A DNA stretch of 64,000 nt from Clostridiales bacterium UBA4080 (GCA_002381865.1 DFYO01000055.1:30350-94349), one strand, 5' to 3'. Counted from the stretch's first letter, positions 9,133 to 19,158 are shown. Translations and numbers: made by a program. Notes: generated by a model from the sequence alone, not told the origin.

Positions 9133-10011
9133 TTACCATCTCCTTAGGTTTTTTAATTCATCATATATAATACAATAATTGTCATATCTTGATTGAGCAA
9201 TGTTATTATTATCAATAGCTCTTTTTACTGCACAGTCAGGCTCATTAATATGGTTGCAGCTTAAAAACCTGCATTCATTGCTATATTCAGAGAACTCAAC
9301 AAAGAATTTTTTCAAATCACTTTCTGTAATATCTTCAATATATAAAGAGCTAAAGCCTGGAGTGTCAACAACATAGCTTGTTTCATCATAGCAAATAAGC
9401 TGAGCATGTCTTGTAGTATGCTTTCCTCTCTGTGATTTTTGACTGATTTCGCCCGTTTCCATAGTTACTTCATCCTGCATAGTATTTAATATTGAAGATT
9501 TACCAACCCCAGAGGGCCCTGCAAATACAGTTGTCTTTCCAGCTAAGGCAGCAGACAGCGCTTTTAAACCAGCCCCGTTTTCAGTACTGGTAAGATATAC
9601 TTCATATCCAATATTCTCATATACCATTTTCATTTTTTCGATTTCTTCAAATGGCAAGGTGTCTATCTTATTAAAGCAAATTGATATTGGTATGTTTTCT
9701 TTTTCAATAAGAATTATAAATCGATCTAATAGGTTAAGATTGGGTTTAGGACTTGATACTGAAAACACAATCATTACCTGCTCTATGTTGGCTACTGTTG
9801 GTCTTATCAGTTGGTTTTTTCTATTTAAAATGTCGATTATATTACCTTTAAAGGCTTGATTTTGAAGAATGTCAATTGTAACATTATCTCCTATTAAGGG
9901 CTTAATATTCTGTTTTCTTAGCAGTCCTCTAGCTTTGCATTCATATACACCTTTATTTGGCACGTGAACATAGTAAAAGCCTGCAATTCCCTTAATAATC
10001 TTTCCTGTCAT
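9133..10011 (-). CDS. rsgA: Small ribosomal subunit biogenesis GTPase RsgA (CpgA/YloQ)
   Basis: A circularly permuted GTPase that checks late maturation of the 30S subunit. An N-terminal OB fold is followed by NKID (G4), then GPSGVGKS (G1) and DTPG (G3). A C-terminal zinc knuckle has Cys and His residues in CRFLSCNHINEPDC. The ATG at 10011 overlaps the prkC stop (TGATG) and has a GGAGGG site upstream, so I prefer it to the TTG three bases earlier. The neighbouring PrkC phosphorylates CpgA in Bacillus; whether it does so here is inference. Confidence 0.95.
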   Translation of the reverse strand: MTGKIIKGIAGFYYVHVPNKGVYECKARGLLRKQNIKPLIGDNVTIDILQNQAFKGNIIDILNRKNQLIRPTVANIEQVMIVFSVSSPKPNLNLLDRFIILIEKENIPISICFNKIDTLPFEEIEKMKMVYENIGYEVYLTSTENGAGLKALSAALAGKTTVFAGPSGVGKSSILNTMQDEVTMETGEISQKSQRGKHTTRHAQLICYDETSYVVDTPGFSSLYIEDITESDLKKFFVEFSEYSNECRFLSCNHINEPDCAVKRAIDNNNIAQSRYDNYCIIYDELKNLRRW

Positions 10012-12002
10012 CAATTGCCCTCCTCACTAAATATTATAGTATTTGAAAATTCCTTGCTACCATTAAAGTAAACATCAACAACTCCTTTTCCTGTTCCATC
10101 TACGTTAACATATACAGGGAAATCACTTTTTTGAACATTGTCAGCATATACTAGTGTTCCTTTTTGGTTTGGTAGTGTAAGATATACTTCTAATAGTCCG
10201 CTGCTTAACTCATTAGGCATTAAATCGTTAATAATCACTTGTTTTCTGACAGTCGCAGCTCCTTTACTTACAACTAAATTAACAGCACTTCCTTCTTCAA
10301 CCTCAGTTCCAGAGGGAATACTAGATGAAATAATCTGACCTTTTTTTACAACATCATTACTAGTATAGCTAATATTGCCTATCTTTAAATTCTTACTTTT
10401 TATCAAGGTAATTCCCTGTTCTTCAGAAATCAAGGTAACGTCAGGCATAGTAACCATTGCTTTTTCTTTTCCCTGGCTTACAAATATTGTAATTTCTTCA
10501 CCCTTTGCTAAAAGCTCATCAGCTTCTGGCTGTTGCTTAATTACAACACCTAAATCAACCTTATCGTTGTATTCCATAACCCTATTAGCTTTAAAACCAG
10601 AATCTCTAATTATTTTTTCAGCCTCATCAAATGTCATATCTACTATATCAGGAACTTTTTTTGCATCTTTTCCTTTGCTGATAGTTAGCTCAACTACTGT
10701 ATCCTTAATCAGCTTTTCTTCAATTTTTCCTTTTATGGATTGATTAATAATATAATCCTTATCCTGTTCGGTTGAGAATTGATATTCTCCCTCTTTCCAG
10801 TCTATACCGGCATTCTCAAGAGTTTTTTTTGCATCTTCAAAGGATTTGCCTATTACATTTGGGATTTCTATTTCCTTAGCTTCTCCAGGATGTCCCATAT
10901 TCCAGATTGCATAAGAAACTCCAAAAATAATTGCAACCAATAAGAAAGCGCTAAAAACACCAAGAGCCATAACCATTCTGCTCTTCTTTTTGTCTTCATT
11001 ATTTTCTTTTTTATACCTAGGTATAGGTCTTTTTTCTGTTTCTGGTATATCTTCAGCTACACTCTCATTCTTATCCTGTGCATCTATTGCTTTTCTTAAT
11101 CCCTCAAATTCAGAGCTTGATATAATCATGGTTGGAGAATCGTCTTCAAATTGATTAATTTTTACAAATTCTTCACTTGGAAAATCCAATGCTTTTTTCA
11201 AATCAGCTATAAGCTCAGCTGCTGACTGATATCTGACTTCTGGTTTTTTCTGTGTGCATTTTAAAATTATCTGCTCTAAGGATTTATTAATATCAGGATT
11301 TAATTCACTTGGAACTGGAAATTTATCTTGAATATGCTTTAAAGCAACCGAAACAGCTGATTCAGCTTTGTATGGAAGCTCTCCAGTTACCATTTCAAAC
11401 AAGGTAATTCCTAATGAATATATATCGCTTTTTTCATCACAATATCCTCCACGTGCTTGTTCTGGTGCAATATAATGTACTGATCCAGTAGTTTCATCTG
11501 TTACTGTAATAGTTTTTTCACTTGCAATTCTAGCAATTCCAAAATCAGCAACCTTTATTTTGCCATCATTTGTAGCAATTATGTTTTGAGGCTTAATATC
11601 TCTGTGTATAATATGATTGGAATGAGCATGTTCTAATGCCGAGGCAATGCTAAGAGCAATATTTAAGGCTTCTTTATCTTGAATAATTCCTGCTTCCTTG
11701 ATTACCTGTTTTAGGGTTTTTCCCTCTAAATACTCCATTACAATGAAATGTATTCTGTTTTCATTGCCAACATCATAGATGTTTACAATATTAGCATGAG
11801 AAAGACTTGCCGCTGATTGTGCCTCTGCTTTAAATCTTCTAACAAAAGCATCATCAAGACAATATTCATCTTTTAAAATTTTGATAGCTACAAATCTATT
11901 AAGCTTAATACATTTTGCCTTATAAACCTCAGACATTCCTCCGGTGCCGATTTTCTCGATTATTTCATATCTGTCATTAATTAGCATCCCTGTTTTAATC
12001 AT
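10011..12002 (-). CDS. prkC: PASTA-domain Ser/Thr protein kinase PrkC (PknB family)
   Basis: A membrane kinase sensing peptidoglycan fragments. The cytoplasmic kinase domain occupies about residues 10-275, with glycine loop GTGGMSEV (19-26), Lys41, HRDIKPQN (133-140) and DFG (153-155). A charged linker leads to one membrane segment near 345-368, then three PASTA repeats beginning near IPNVIGKSF, VPDIVDMTF and MPDVTLIS. A C-terminal beta-rich tail follows. It overlaps prpC by 4 bp (ATGA), so kinase and phosphatase are translationally coupled. Domain order is that of PrkC/StkP proteins acting on cell-wall and ribosome-assembly targets. Confidence 0.96.
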   Translation of the reverse strand: MIKTGMLINDRYEIIEKIGTGGMSEVYKAKCIKLNRFVAIKILKDEYCLDDAFVRRFKAEAQSAASLSHANIVNIYDVGNENRIHFIVMEYLEGKTLKQVIKEAGIIQDKEALNIALSIASALEHAHSNHIIHRDIKPQNIIATNDGKIKVADFGIARIASEKTITVTDETTGSVHYIAPEQARGGYCDEKSDIYSLGITLFEMVTGELPYKAESAVSVALKHIQDKFPVPSELNPDINKSLEQIILKCTQKKPEVRYQSAAELIADLKKALDFPSEEFVKINQFEDDSPTMIISSSEFEGLRKAIDAQDKNESVAEDIPETEKRPIPRYKKENNEDKKKSRMVMALGVFSAFLLVAIIFGVSYAIWNMGHPGEAKEIEIPNVIGKSFEDAKKTLENAGIDWKEGEYQFSTEQDKDYIINQSIKGKIEEKLIKDTVVELTISKGKDAKKVPDIVDMTFDEAEKIIRDSGFKANRVMEYNDKVDLGVVIKQQPEADELLAKGEEITIFVSQGKEKAMVTMPDVTLISEEQGITLIKSKNLKIGNISYTSNDVVKKGQIISSSIPSGTEVEEGSAVNLVVSKGAATVRKQVIINDLMPNELSSGLLEVYLTLPNQKGTLVYADNVQKSDFPVYVNVDGTGKGVVDVYFNGSKEFSNTIIFSEEGN

Positions 12003-12760
12003 TGCTTCACCTCTTTTATATTATCGTTATTCCCGTTTACTGTATCTATCAAAATAAAAGTTATATTGTCTGTTCCACCATATTCCATTGCGGCGTGTAT
12101 TAAGCAATCCCCTTGAGCTTCGATATTCAAGCCGTTCCTTAGTATATCAGAGATTTCCTTATCGTTTACCATATTGGTTAGTCCGTCGGTGCAAAGTAAA
12201 ATTCTTTTGCTATCTTTTATTCCCATTCGATAAATATCCGGAAAAACCGATTTAAAAACCCCTAAGGCCTTTGTTATTTTATTCTTACTTGGATGATGAA
12301 TGCTTTCCTCTCTGGTAATCTCCCCTGCTCTTACAAGCTCTTCAACATAGGAGTGGTCGATAGTAATCTGCTTTAATTCTGCATCTAATATATACAATCT
12401 GCTGTCACCTACATTAATTATAAGAAGCTCATCCTCAAGTACACCTAGCGCAACAAGTGTTGTTCCCATACCGTTATATGTATCATTCAATTTAGCCTGT
12501 TCAAATATTGTCTTGTTTGCATATTGAGTTGCCTTAATCAACAAATTTTCAATTGAATCAAAATCATTTGCAGCTGCTATATAGCTAACAAAGCTTTCAA
12601 TTGCAAGCTTTGAAGCTATTTCCCCTGCGTTATGTCCCCCCATCCCGTCGGCAACAACAAACAGGTTTGAAAATGGTCCTGTTTTGTTGCTTGAAATAAA
12701 GTAACAATCCTCATTTGTTTTTCTAACTAGGCCTGCATTTGTATTTCCATATGCTTTCAT
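11999..12760 (-). CDS. prpC: PP2C-family protein phosphatase (PrpC/Stp)
   Basis: A metal-dependent Ser/Thr phosphatase that reverses PrkC phosphorylation. PP2C motifs are visible: VADGMGGHNAGE (metal-binding Asp, from residue 37), MGTTLVAL, NVGDSRLYI, LCTDGLTN and GGTDNITFI near the C-terminus. The 253-residue length is normal for the bacterial single-domain form. It is placed rlmN-prpC-prkC-rsgA, the conserved arrangement in Firmicutes, and ends in a 4-bp overlap with prkC. Confidence 0.95.
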   Translation of the reverse strand: MKAYGNTNAGLVRKTNEDCYFISSNKTGPFSNLFVVADGMGGHNAGEIASKLAIESFVSYIAAANDFDSIENLLIKATQYANKTIFEQAKLNDTYNGMGTTLVALGVLEDELLIINVGDSRLYILDAELKQITIDHSYVEELVRAGEITREESIHHPSKNKITKALGVFKSVFPDIYRMGIKDSKRILLCTDGLTNMVNDKEISDILRNGLNIEAQGDCLIHAAMEYGGTDNITFILIDTVNGNNDNIKEVKQ

Positions 12761-12777
12761 ATTGGCTCCTGATTTGT

Positions 12778-13818
12778 TTAAGATTTCCTAGATGAATATG
12801 TCTTTCTAAGCTGTCCGCAGGCTGCATCAACATCATCCCCCAGCGAACGTCTGATAGTAGTGGTTATTTTCTTGCTGTCTAATACATCTTTAAATAATTT
12901 AATTGATTTATCCTCACTCTTTTCATAAGGCTTTTCGTCTACTTTGTTCATCGGAATAAGATTTACATGACAAAGCATACCTTTTAGCTTTCCTGCCAAA
13001 ATATAAGCATCGTCCTTAGAGTCATTAACACCTTTAATCAATGAATATTCAAAGGTAATTCTCCTATTTGTCTTCTTAATATAGTAATCACATGCTCCCA
13101 TTAGTTCTTCATAAGTATATTTGTTTACAATAGGCATTAAGCTTTGTCTTATTTCATCATTAGGTGCATGCAATGAAATTGCAAGATTTACTCCTAAATG
13201 CAAATCAGCAAAATCATATATCTTAGGTACAATTCCACAGGTTGATACTGTAATATTTCTTTGTCCAATATTTTTACCATTTTTCGAATTTATTATACGA
13301 ATAAACTTAATTAAATTCTCATAATTATCAAAAGGTTCTCCTGTTCCCATAACTACAATGTTAGAAACTGGAAGCTCGGATGCTCTTTCAACCGCATAAA
13401 TCTGTTCTAACATCTCTGCCGGTGTAAGATTTCTTACTAAACCATTAATACCAGAGGCACAGAATTTGCATCCCATTCGACATCCAGCCTGCGAAGAGAT
13501 GCAAACTGAATTTCCATGCTTATAGGTCATTAAAACAGTTTCTATTGCTTGTCCATCTTCTAATTCAAACAAATATTTTTCAGTTCCATCATTTGACTTT
13601 TTAATATCTAAAATTTCAATATTAGGTATATATGCGTTTTCTCTTAATTTTTCTTTTAGAGTATTTGAGAGATTTTTCATTTCCTCAAAGCTATTTACAA
13701 GCTTATTATGAAGCCATCCATATATCTGCTCTGCTCTAAACTTTTTTTCACCAATTGAACTAATAAAATCTATTAGCTCTATTTCATCCATAGATTTTAT
13801 ATCAGGTAATCTATTCAT
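12778..13818 (-). CDS. rlmN: Dual-specificity 23S rRNA/tRNA adenine-C2 methyltransferase RlmN
   Basis: A radical-SAM enzyme that methylates C2 of A2503 in 23S rRNA and A37 in some tRNAs. The radical-SAM motif is CRMGCKFC (C113, C117, C120), and the C-terminal mechanistic Cys lies in DDVDAACGQLR near residue 335. The 346-residue length is typical. It starts 3 bp after rsmB with a AAGGA site. A Cfr resistance methylase is less likely, given the operon position and normal RlmN features. Confidence 0.94.
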   Translation of the reverse strand: MNRLPDIKSMDEIELIDFISSIGEKKFRAEQIYGWLHNKLVNSFEEMKNLSNTLKEKLRENAYIPNIEILDIKKSNDGTEKYLFELEDGQAIETVLMTYKHGNSVCISSQAGCRMGCKFCASGINGLVRNLTPAEMLEQIYAVERASELPVSNIVVMGTGEPFDNYENLIKFIRIINSKNGKNIGQRNITVSTCGIVPKIYDFADLHLGVNLAISLHAPNDEIRQSLMPIVNKYTYEELMGACDYYIKKTNRRITFEYSLIKGVNDSKDDAYILAGKLKGMLCHVNLIPMNKVDEKPYEKSEDKSIKLFKDVLDSKKITTTIRRSLGDDVDAACGQLRKTYSSRKS

Positions 13819-13821
13819 ATT

Positions 13822-15147
13822 TTATTCCATCCTTTTTATTTTTGCAATAAAAAAACCATCAGATTGATTATTTATCGGAAGTAATTGTAAAAAACCATCT
13901 TTATTTACATTATTCTCCTGATTGTCCAATTGCATAATAGAAAACTCTTTATGCTTTGCTAAAAATTCCTTTATATTATCTTCGTTTTCTTCTTTATTTA
14001 TTGTACAAGTGCTATAAATCAAAACACCATCTTTTTTTACATATTCACTTGCAGTTTCTAAAATCTTTTTTTGAAGAATTCTTAAGTTTTCAATTCCTTG
14101 CTTGGTGATATTGTATTTTATATCGGGTTTCTTTTTTATTACACCAAGTCCAGAGCATGGAACATCTGCGATAACCAGATCTGCACTTCTAATATATTCT
14201 TCATCTAATACTGCTGCATCCCATTTCTTCAAATCTATATTTTTAAGCTGCAGTCTTTTAATATTTTCGTTTATTTTTTCTAGTTTTTTTTCTGAAATAT
14301 CCCTAGCCGAGATTCTGATTTTATCTTCTGTTAGTTGAGCTAAATGAGTCGTTTTTCCTCCAGGCGCAGCGCACAAATCCATAATTAATTTGGTGTTTTC
14401 AAACGGCTTTGCAGCTTCAGCAACAAGCATTGAACTTTCATCCTGAACAAAAAACAAACCATTTGCAAAGCTTTCATGTGTTTTTAGGTCGCCAGTATTT
14501 TCAATGTACAAGCTATATGGAAGCTTGCCTTCTTTGACAATTATTTTTTCGTCTATTAAAATTTTGATTAAGTCCTTCTTGTTTGTTATCGCTTCGTTGA
14601 TTCTAATTGTCAGCTTAGGTGATTTTAGGCTATCTTGAAAAATCTCTTTAATTGTAGAAAAATCATATTGCATTAAAAGCATTTGCGAAAGCCATTTTGG
14701 AACTGAATACATTATTTCAAAATATTCTAAAGCATCACTTTCGTCAGGATACTCAATTGAAGCTTGGTTTCTTGAAATATTTCTAAGTACACCATTTATA
14801 AATCCTGACAAGTTGTGCATTTTTCTTTTTTTTATAAGCTTTACTGCCTCATCAATAACCGCTCTGTCTGGAACAGAATCCATATAAAGCATTTGATAGA
14901 CAGATAACCTTAAAACAATTTTTATTGGCAGCTTCATTTTGTCTGTATGAGTTTTAGAAAACTGATTAATAATATAGTCAAGCTTATAGCTATTTTCAAC
15001 AACACCATAAACAAGCCTGTTCAAAAAACCCTTGTCTTGTTCTGACATCTCATACATGAAAAAATAGTCATCTAATAATTCATTAATATAACCCTTTTTA
15101 TTTTCAAATTCCTCTAATATTTTTAGCGCATAATTCCTAATGTTCAT
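13822..15147 (-). CDS. rsmB: 16S rRNA (cytosine-967-C5)-methyltransferase RsmB
   Basis: Methylates C967 of 16S rRNA using SAM. The N-terminal NusB-like RNA-binding domain spans about residues 1-140, then a Rossmann methyltransferase with the SAM-binding DLCAAPGGKT and the two catalytic cysteine motifs DVPCSGLG and STCTINKEEN. I place the start at the ATG that follows GGAG by 9 nt. A GTG nine codons earlier is possible. It lies between fmt and rlmN, the usual Firmicutes order. Confidence 0.93.
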   Translation of the reverse strand: MNIRNYALKILEEFENKKGYINELLDDYFFMYEMSEQDKGFLNRLVYGVVENSYKLDYIINQFSKTHTDKMKLPIKIVLRLSVYQMLYMDSVPDRAVIDEAVKLIKKRKMHNLSGFINGVLRNISRNQASIEYPDESDALEYFEIMYSVPKWLSQMLLMQYDFSTIKEIFQDSLKSPKLTIRINEAITNKKDLIKILIDEKIIVKEGKLPYSLYIENTGDLKTHESFANGLFFVQDESSMLVAEAAKPFENTKLIMDLCAAPGGKTTHLAQLTEDKIRISARDISEKKLEKINENIKRLQLKNIDLKKWDAAVLDEEYIRSADLVIADVPCSGLGVIKKKPDIKYNITKQGIENLRILQKKILETASEYVKKDGVLIYSTCTINKEENEDNIKEFLAKHKEFSIMQLDNQENNVNKDGFLQLLPINNQSDGFFIAKIKRME

Positions 15148-15195
15148 ATTATTCAACTCCATTTCCTTTGACACTTCTCTAAAAAGTCAAAGTAC

Positions 15196-16125
15196 TTATA
15201 CTAAAAGGGTTCCTTTTTCCAGTTTAACTCCTCTTAAAAAAGACGCACTATCCATTTTTTTCTTTCCTTGGAGCTGAAGCTCGTTAATATAAAGTGCATT
15301 TATTCCACATTTAACAAAAAACCCATTTTTTTCAACATTATAAACCTGGCCTGGTTTATAGTCGCCATTTTCAAAAACTTCCTCAGCCTTCCAGATTTTC
15401 ATAATTTTATCATCTATATATGTATATGCTGTAGGCCATGGGTTTAATCCGCGAATTAACCTTTCGATTTCTGCCGCATCTTTTTTCCAGTCTATTTTCC
15501 CAAGCTCCTTGCTTAGCATTGGAGCGTAGGTTGCAGCCTCATTGTCTTGCGGAACTCTGATTATTGAATTGTCTTCAATTTTATCTAAGGTTTCTAAAAC
15601 CAAGGGGCCACCCATAATACTTAATTTATTGTGCAGGGTTTCTCCTGTTTCTTGTTTTTCTAATTCAATTTCTTGTTTTAAAAGCATGTCCCCTGTATCA
15701 AGACCAACATCCATCATCATTGTAGTAAGTCCTGATTTTTTTTCACCATTAATTACAGCCCACTGAATAGGTCCAGCTCCTCTGTATTTAGGCAAAAGAG
15801 ATGCGTGAATATTTATTGCTCCATATTTAGGAATATCTAAAAGCTGCTTTGGCAAGATTTGTCCAAAAGCAATTACTATTATTGCGTCTAGATTCATATC
15901 CTTAATCAAATTAATAAAGCTCTGTTCCTTTACCCTTAAAGGCTGATATACGGGAATATTATATTTTAATGCCAACTCTTTAACCGGTGTCGACAACACC
16001 TTGTTACCTCGTCCCTTAGGCTTATCTGGCTGAGTTACAACAGCAATCACTTGATGCTTTGATTCAATTAAACATTGTAATGTCGGGACTGAAAAATCCG
16101 GTGTTCCCATAAATAATAATCTCAT
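15196..16125 (-). CDS. fmt: Methionyl-tRNA formyltransferase
   Basis: Formylates initiator Met-tRNA using 10-formyl-THF, which the fhs and folD products elsewhere in the window can supply. The N-terminal Rossmann domain begins MRLLFMGTPDFSVP. The catalytic signature HASLLPKYRGAGPI lies in the middle, and the C-terminal OB-like tRNA-binding domain completes 309 residues. The ATG follows the def stop by 1 nt with an AGGAG site inside def. A longer upstream reading frame would overlap def and has no support. Confidence 0.95.
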   Translation of the reverse strand: MRLLFMGTPDFSVPTLQCLIESKHQVIAVVTQPDKPKGRGNKVLSTPVKELALKYNIPVYQPLRVKEQSFINLIKDMNLDAIIVIAFGQILPKQLLDIPKYGAINIHASLLPKYRGAGPIQWAVINGEKKSGLTTMMMDVGLDTGDMLLKQEIELEKQETGETLHNKLSIMGGPLVLETLDKIEDNSIIRVPQDNEAATYAPMLSKELGKIDWKKDAAEIERLIRGLNPWPTAYTYIDDKIMKIWKAEEVFENGDYKPGQVYNVEKNGFFVKCGINALYINELQLQGKKKMDSASFLRGVKLEKGTLLV

Positions 16126-16126
16126 A

Positions 16127-16579
16127 TTACAGCTCCTCAATATTTGTTGCTTTATCAATAAACAGTACTCCATTTAAATGGTCCAGTTCATGGCACATTG
16201 CTCTTGCCAACAAACCTTCTCCTTCAATAAAAAACTGCTCTCCTTCAAGATTTGTTGCCATAACCTTAACATGTGCAGGCCTTGTTACATCTCCATATTT
16301 ACCTGGAACGCTGAGACACCCTTCTTGACAGGTTTCCTCACCCGACTGTTCAACGATTTCAGGATTAATAAAAACAATAGGACCATCCCCCACATCAACA
16401 ATATAAATTCTTTTTAAAATTCCAACTTGCGGAGCTGCAAGTCCCACTCCGTTTGCAGAATTCATTGTCTCAATCATATCTTCTACAAGTATTTTTATTT
16501 TGTCTGTGATTTTATCGATGGGTTTAGAGATTTTCCTTAAAATTGCATCTTCTTCTTTTCTAATATTTCTAAGTGCCAT
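16127..16579 (-). CDS. def: Peptide deformylase
   Basis: Removes the formyl group from nascent N-termini. All three family motifs are present: GVGLAAPQ (44-51), EGCLS (86-90, metal-ligand Cys) and HELDH (130-134, metal-ligand histidines with the catalytic Glu). The 150-residue length is typical. The gene sits between priA and fmt, pairing formylation and deformylation in one transcript. Confidence 0.96.
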   Translation of the reverse strand: MALRNIRKEEDAILRKISKPIDKITDKIKILVEDMIETMNSANGVGLAAPQVGILKRIYIVDVGDGPIVFINPEIVEQSGEETCQEGCLSVPGKYGDVTRPAHVKVMATNLEGEQFFIEGEGLLARAMCHELDHLNGVLFIDKATNIEEL

Positions 16580-16593
16580 ATTTTTCCTCCTTA

Positions 16594-18828
16594 TTAATAA
16601 GACATCATCGGATTAATATCTATCTGTAAATTAATTTTATTATATCTATTGTCATATACTATGCTCTGATTCAAATTATATAAAAGTATATTAAGTGGTT
16701 TATATTCTTTAGATTTAACAATGATTCTCCATCTAAAAACATTTTTCACTTTTGAAACCTGTGCTGGTGTAGGCCCTAATACTGTAATTTCCTTATCCTT
16801 TGCAAGCTTTACAATAAGGTCTTTAATCTGATAAGCCTCAGAAATCAAGTCTCTTTCTTCTCTAGCGCTTATCATAATTGTTCCTATATTCGAAAATGGC
16901 GGATAATCCATAAGCTTTCTGTAGGCTATTTCTTTATCATAAAATTCTCTATAGCTTTGATTTGCTGCTGTAATAATTGCATAATGCTCAGGAGAATAAG
17001 TTTGTATAATAGCCTTTCCGGGTTTTTCTGCTCTTCCTGTCCTGCCTGTAACCTGTGTTATCAATTGAAAGGTTTTTTCACAGGCACGAAAATCCTCTAA
17101 AAAAAGAGAGGTATCCGCAAGAATTACACCTACTAAGGTAACATTTTCAAAATGATGGCCTTTTGCAATCATTTGAGTTCCTATTAGTATATCGGACTGT
17201 TTATTATTAAAATCCAATAAAATACGTTCTGTATCGTTTTTTTTGGTGGTTGTATCCATATCCATTCTTGAAACTCTTGCATCTGGAAACAATTTTTTAA
17301 TTGACTGTTCAACCTTTTGTGTTCCAGTCCCAACTTCTTTAATATGAATTGAGCCACAGTTTGGACATTCCTTAGGTTTTTCATGGCTATTTCCACAATA
17401 GTGACATATCATTTTTTTATTAGTCGCATGGTAGGTCATTGATATATCACAACTTGAACATTTTATCACGTATCCGCATTTTCTACAAGATACAAAGCTA
17501 GCATAGCCTCTTCGATTAATAAACAATATTATCTGCTCTTTCCTTGCTAATGCTGAAGCAATCGCATTGTTAAGCTCACTGCTCAGTATGGTTTTGTTCC
17601 CATTAACAAGCTCCTCCCTCATATCAGCAATCACAGTTTCAAGAGACGCATTTTCAATTGCCTTGCTATCAAGCTCCAGCAATTCATACTTGTTGTCCAA
17701 TGCCTTATGATAGCTTTCAAGTAAAGGTGTTGCTGAGCCTAAGACAACTGGATATTTCCCAAGGCTTGCTCTTTTGATTGCAACCTCTCTAGCATGAAAT
17801 TTTGGTGGCATCTCAGATTTATAGGTCATTTCATGCTCTTCATCAATTATTATTATTCCAATATTGCTAAATGGAGTAAATATAGCAGACCTTGGCCCTA
17901 TCATAATTGATATTATTCCTTCCTTTGCTTTTCTCCACTGATCATATTTTTCTCCAGGAGAAAGCTTGCTATTCATGACCCCTACTATATCTCCAAAGCG
18001 CTCTGTAAATCGATTTACCATCTGTGGTGTAAGACCTATTTCTGGAATAAGTACAATCGCTTGTTTATTTTTATTTAGTTGATTTTCTATTGCCTGCATA
18101 TACACTTCAGTTTTACCGCTTCCAGTAATTCCATGTAGTAAAAACACCTTGTTTTCATTATTGTCAGAGGCTTGATTTATTTTATTTAAAGCGTTTCTTT
18201 GCTGTTCGTTTAATTGTATTTTTTTACTTGATTTGTTGTTTATCGAAAATGGATTTCTGTAAATTTCGTCCTTAATTATTTTTACCCATCCCTGTTTTTC
18301 CATTGTCTTTAATACAGCCTTTGTAATGCCGCTTTTATTTAACAGACTTTCTTCCGAAAGCTCTTTTAGCTCAATTAATATTTTTAATGCCATTAGTTTG
18401 TTATTTTTCTTTTTATCAGCTAACTTAATAAGCTCTTCTTCTGCAGTGTCCTGATCAAGCAAAAGAACGACCCTATTTTTATATTTTTTATTCTGTACTT
18501 GTGATGAAGGAACCATAAGATTAAATGCCGCATGAAAACTAGTAATATATCTTTTCTCCATCCACTTTCCAAGCTTTATCATCTCTGCTTCAACAGCTAC
18601 TGTATGATTGATTTGAATAATATCCTTTGCTTTGTTTTCATCAAAATCTATCGAATCAGTAAAATCTATAACATAGCCATTTATAACTTTATTATTTTTC
18701 CCAAAGGGAACTTCTACTATACTCCCTATATCAATATCATTTTTCAGATGCTGAGGAACTCTGTAGGTAAATGGTCTATTTAGATTTTTAGCTGTAGCTT
18801 CGATAATAATATTCGCATATTTATTCAT
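16594..18828 (-). CDS. priA: Primosomal helicase PriA
   Basis: A DNA helicase that reloads the replisome at stalled forks. An N-terminal DNA-binding domain precedes a superfamily-2 helicase core with Walker A GITGSGKTE (about 234) and DEEH. A zinc-binding insertion follows with repeated CxxC motifs (CRKCGY, CSSC, CHYCG, CPNCG). The 744-residue length is normal. In most Firmicutes coaBC lies just upstream; here a terminator and about 115 bp separate priA from rpoZ instead. Confidence 0.95.
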   Translation of the reverse strand: MNKYANIIIEATAKNLNRPFTYRVPQHLKNDIDIGSIVEVPFGKNNKVINGYVIDFTDSIDFDENKAKDIIQINHTVAVEAEMIKLGKWMEKRYITSFHAAFNLMVPSSQVQNKKYKNRVVLLLDQDTAEEELIKLADKKKNNKLMALKILIELKELSEESLLNKSGITKAVLKTMEKQGWVKIIKDEIYRNPFSINNKSSKKIQLNEQQRNALNKINQASDNNENKVFLLHGITGSGKTEVYMQAIENQLNKNKQAIVLIPEIGLTPQMVNRFTERFGDIVGVMNSKLSPGEKYDQWRKAKEGIISIMIGPRSAIFTPFSNIGIIIIDEEHEMTYKSEMPPKFHAREVAIKRASLGKYPVVLGSATPLLESYHKALDNKYELLELDSKAIENASLETVIADMREELVNGNKTILSSELNNAIASALARKEQIILFINRRGYASFVSCRKCGYVIKCSSCDISMTYHATNKKMICHYCGNSHEKPKECPNCGSIHIKEVGTGTQKVEQSIKKLFPDARVSRMDMDTTTKKNDTERILLDFNNKQSDILIGTQMIAKGHHFENVTLVGVILADTSLFLEDFRACEKTFQLITQVTGRTGRAEKPGKAIIQTYSPEHYAIITAANQSYREFYDKEIAYRKLMDYPPFSNIGTIMISAREERDLISEAYQIKDLIVKLAKDKEITVLGPTPAQVSKVKNVFRWRIIVKSKEYKPLNILLYNLNQSIVYDNRYNKINLQIDINPMMSY

Positions 18829-18888
18829 TTGTACTGCCTCAGTCTGCTTGTTTTTTTATAATAAATCTAATAATCAGTGCTTTGTTTC

Positions 18889-18930
18889 AATAAAAATCCC
18901 CTGCCTTTGAAATATTTTCAACAGCAAGGG
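18889..18930 (-). terminator. Rho-independent terminator after rpoZ
   Basis: Arms at 18898-18912 and 18916-18930 pair over 14 of 15 positions (including two G-U pairs) around a 3-nt loop. On the minus strand the hairpin is followed by ATTTTTATT. It lies just downstream of rpoZ and upstream of priA, so it should end or attenuate the yicC-remA-gmk-rpoZ transcript. Confidence 0.8.
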
Positions 18931-18942
18931 AAGTAAATCTTC

Positions 18943-19158
18943 TTATTTTACATCAATATGTCCTTCGAACAGCTCCCAAACTGCATTAGATAAGGGTCTT
19001 GGAGATATCCTTGAATTAGTTGGTTCGTCACCATTTACTAACTGTCTTGCTCTTTTTGCTGATGCAATAACAATTGAATATCTGCTAACCAGCTGGTCCT
19101 TAGAGAGATTTCTTTCATTAATTTTAGCCATTAAATCGGTATAAGATGGATGTAGCAT
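18943..19158 (-). CDS. rpoZ: DNA-directed RNA polymerase omega subunit
   Basis: A 71-residue small RNA polymerase subunit that aids beta' folding and assembly. The N-terminal half has the omega signature, including SRYSIVIASAKRARQL, and the C-terminus is short, as in Firmicutes. Its ATG directly follows the gmk stop. The gmk-rpoZ pair is one of the most conserved linkages in bacteria, which makes the small gene secure. Confidence 0.93.
   Translation of the reverse strand: MLHPSYTDLMAKINERNLSKDQLVSRYSIVIASAKRARQLVNGDEPTNSRISPRPLSNAVWELFEGHIDVK

Noticed and set aside
10012..10014. TTG start for rsgA one codon before the ATG
   Set aside because: The ATG overlaps the prkC stop (TGATG) and has better spacing from GGAGGG.
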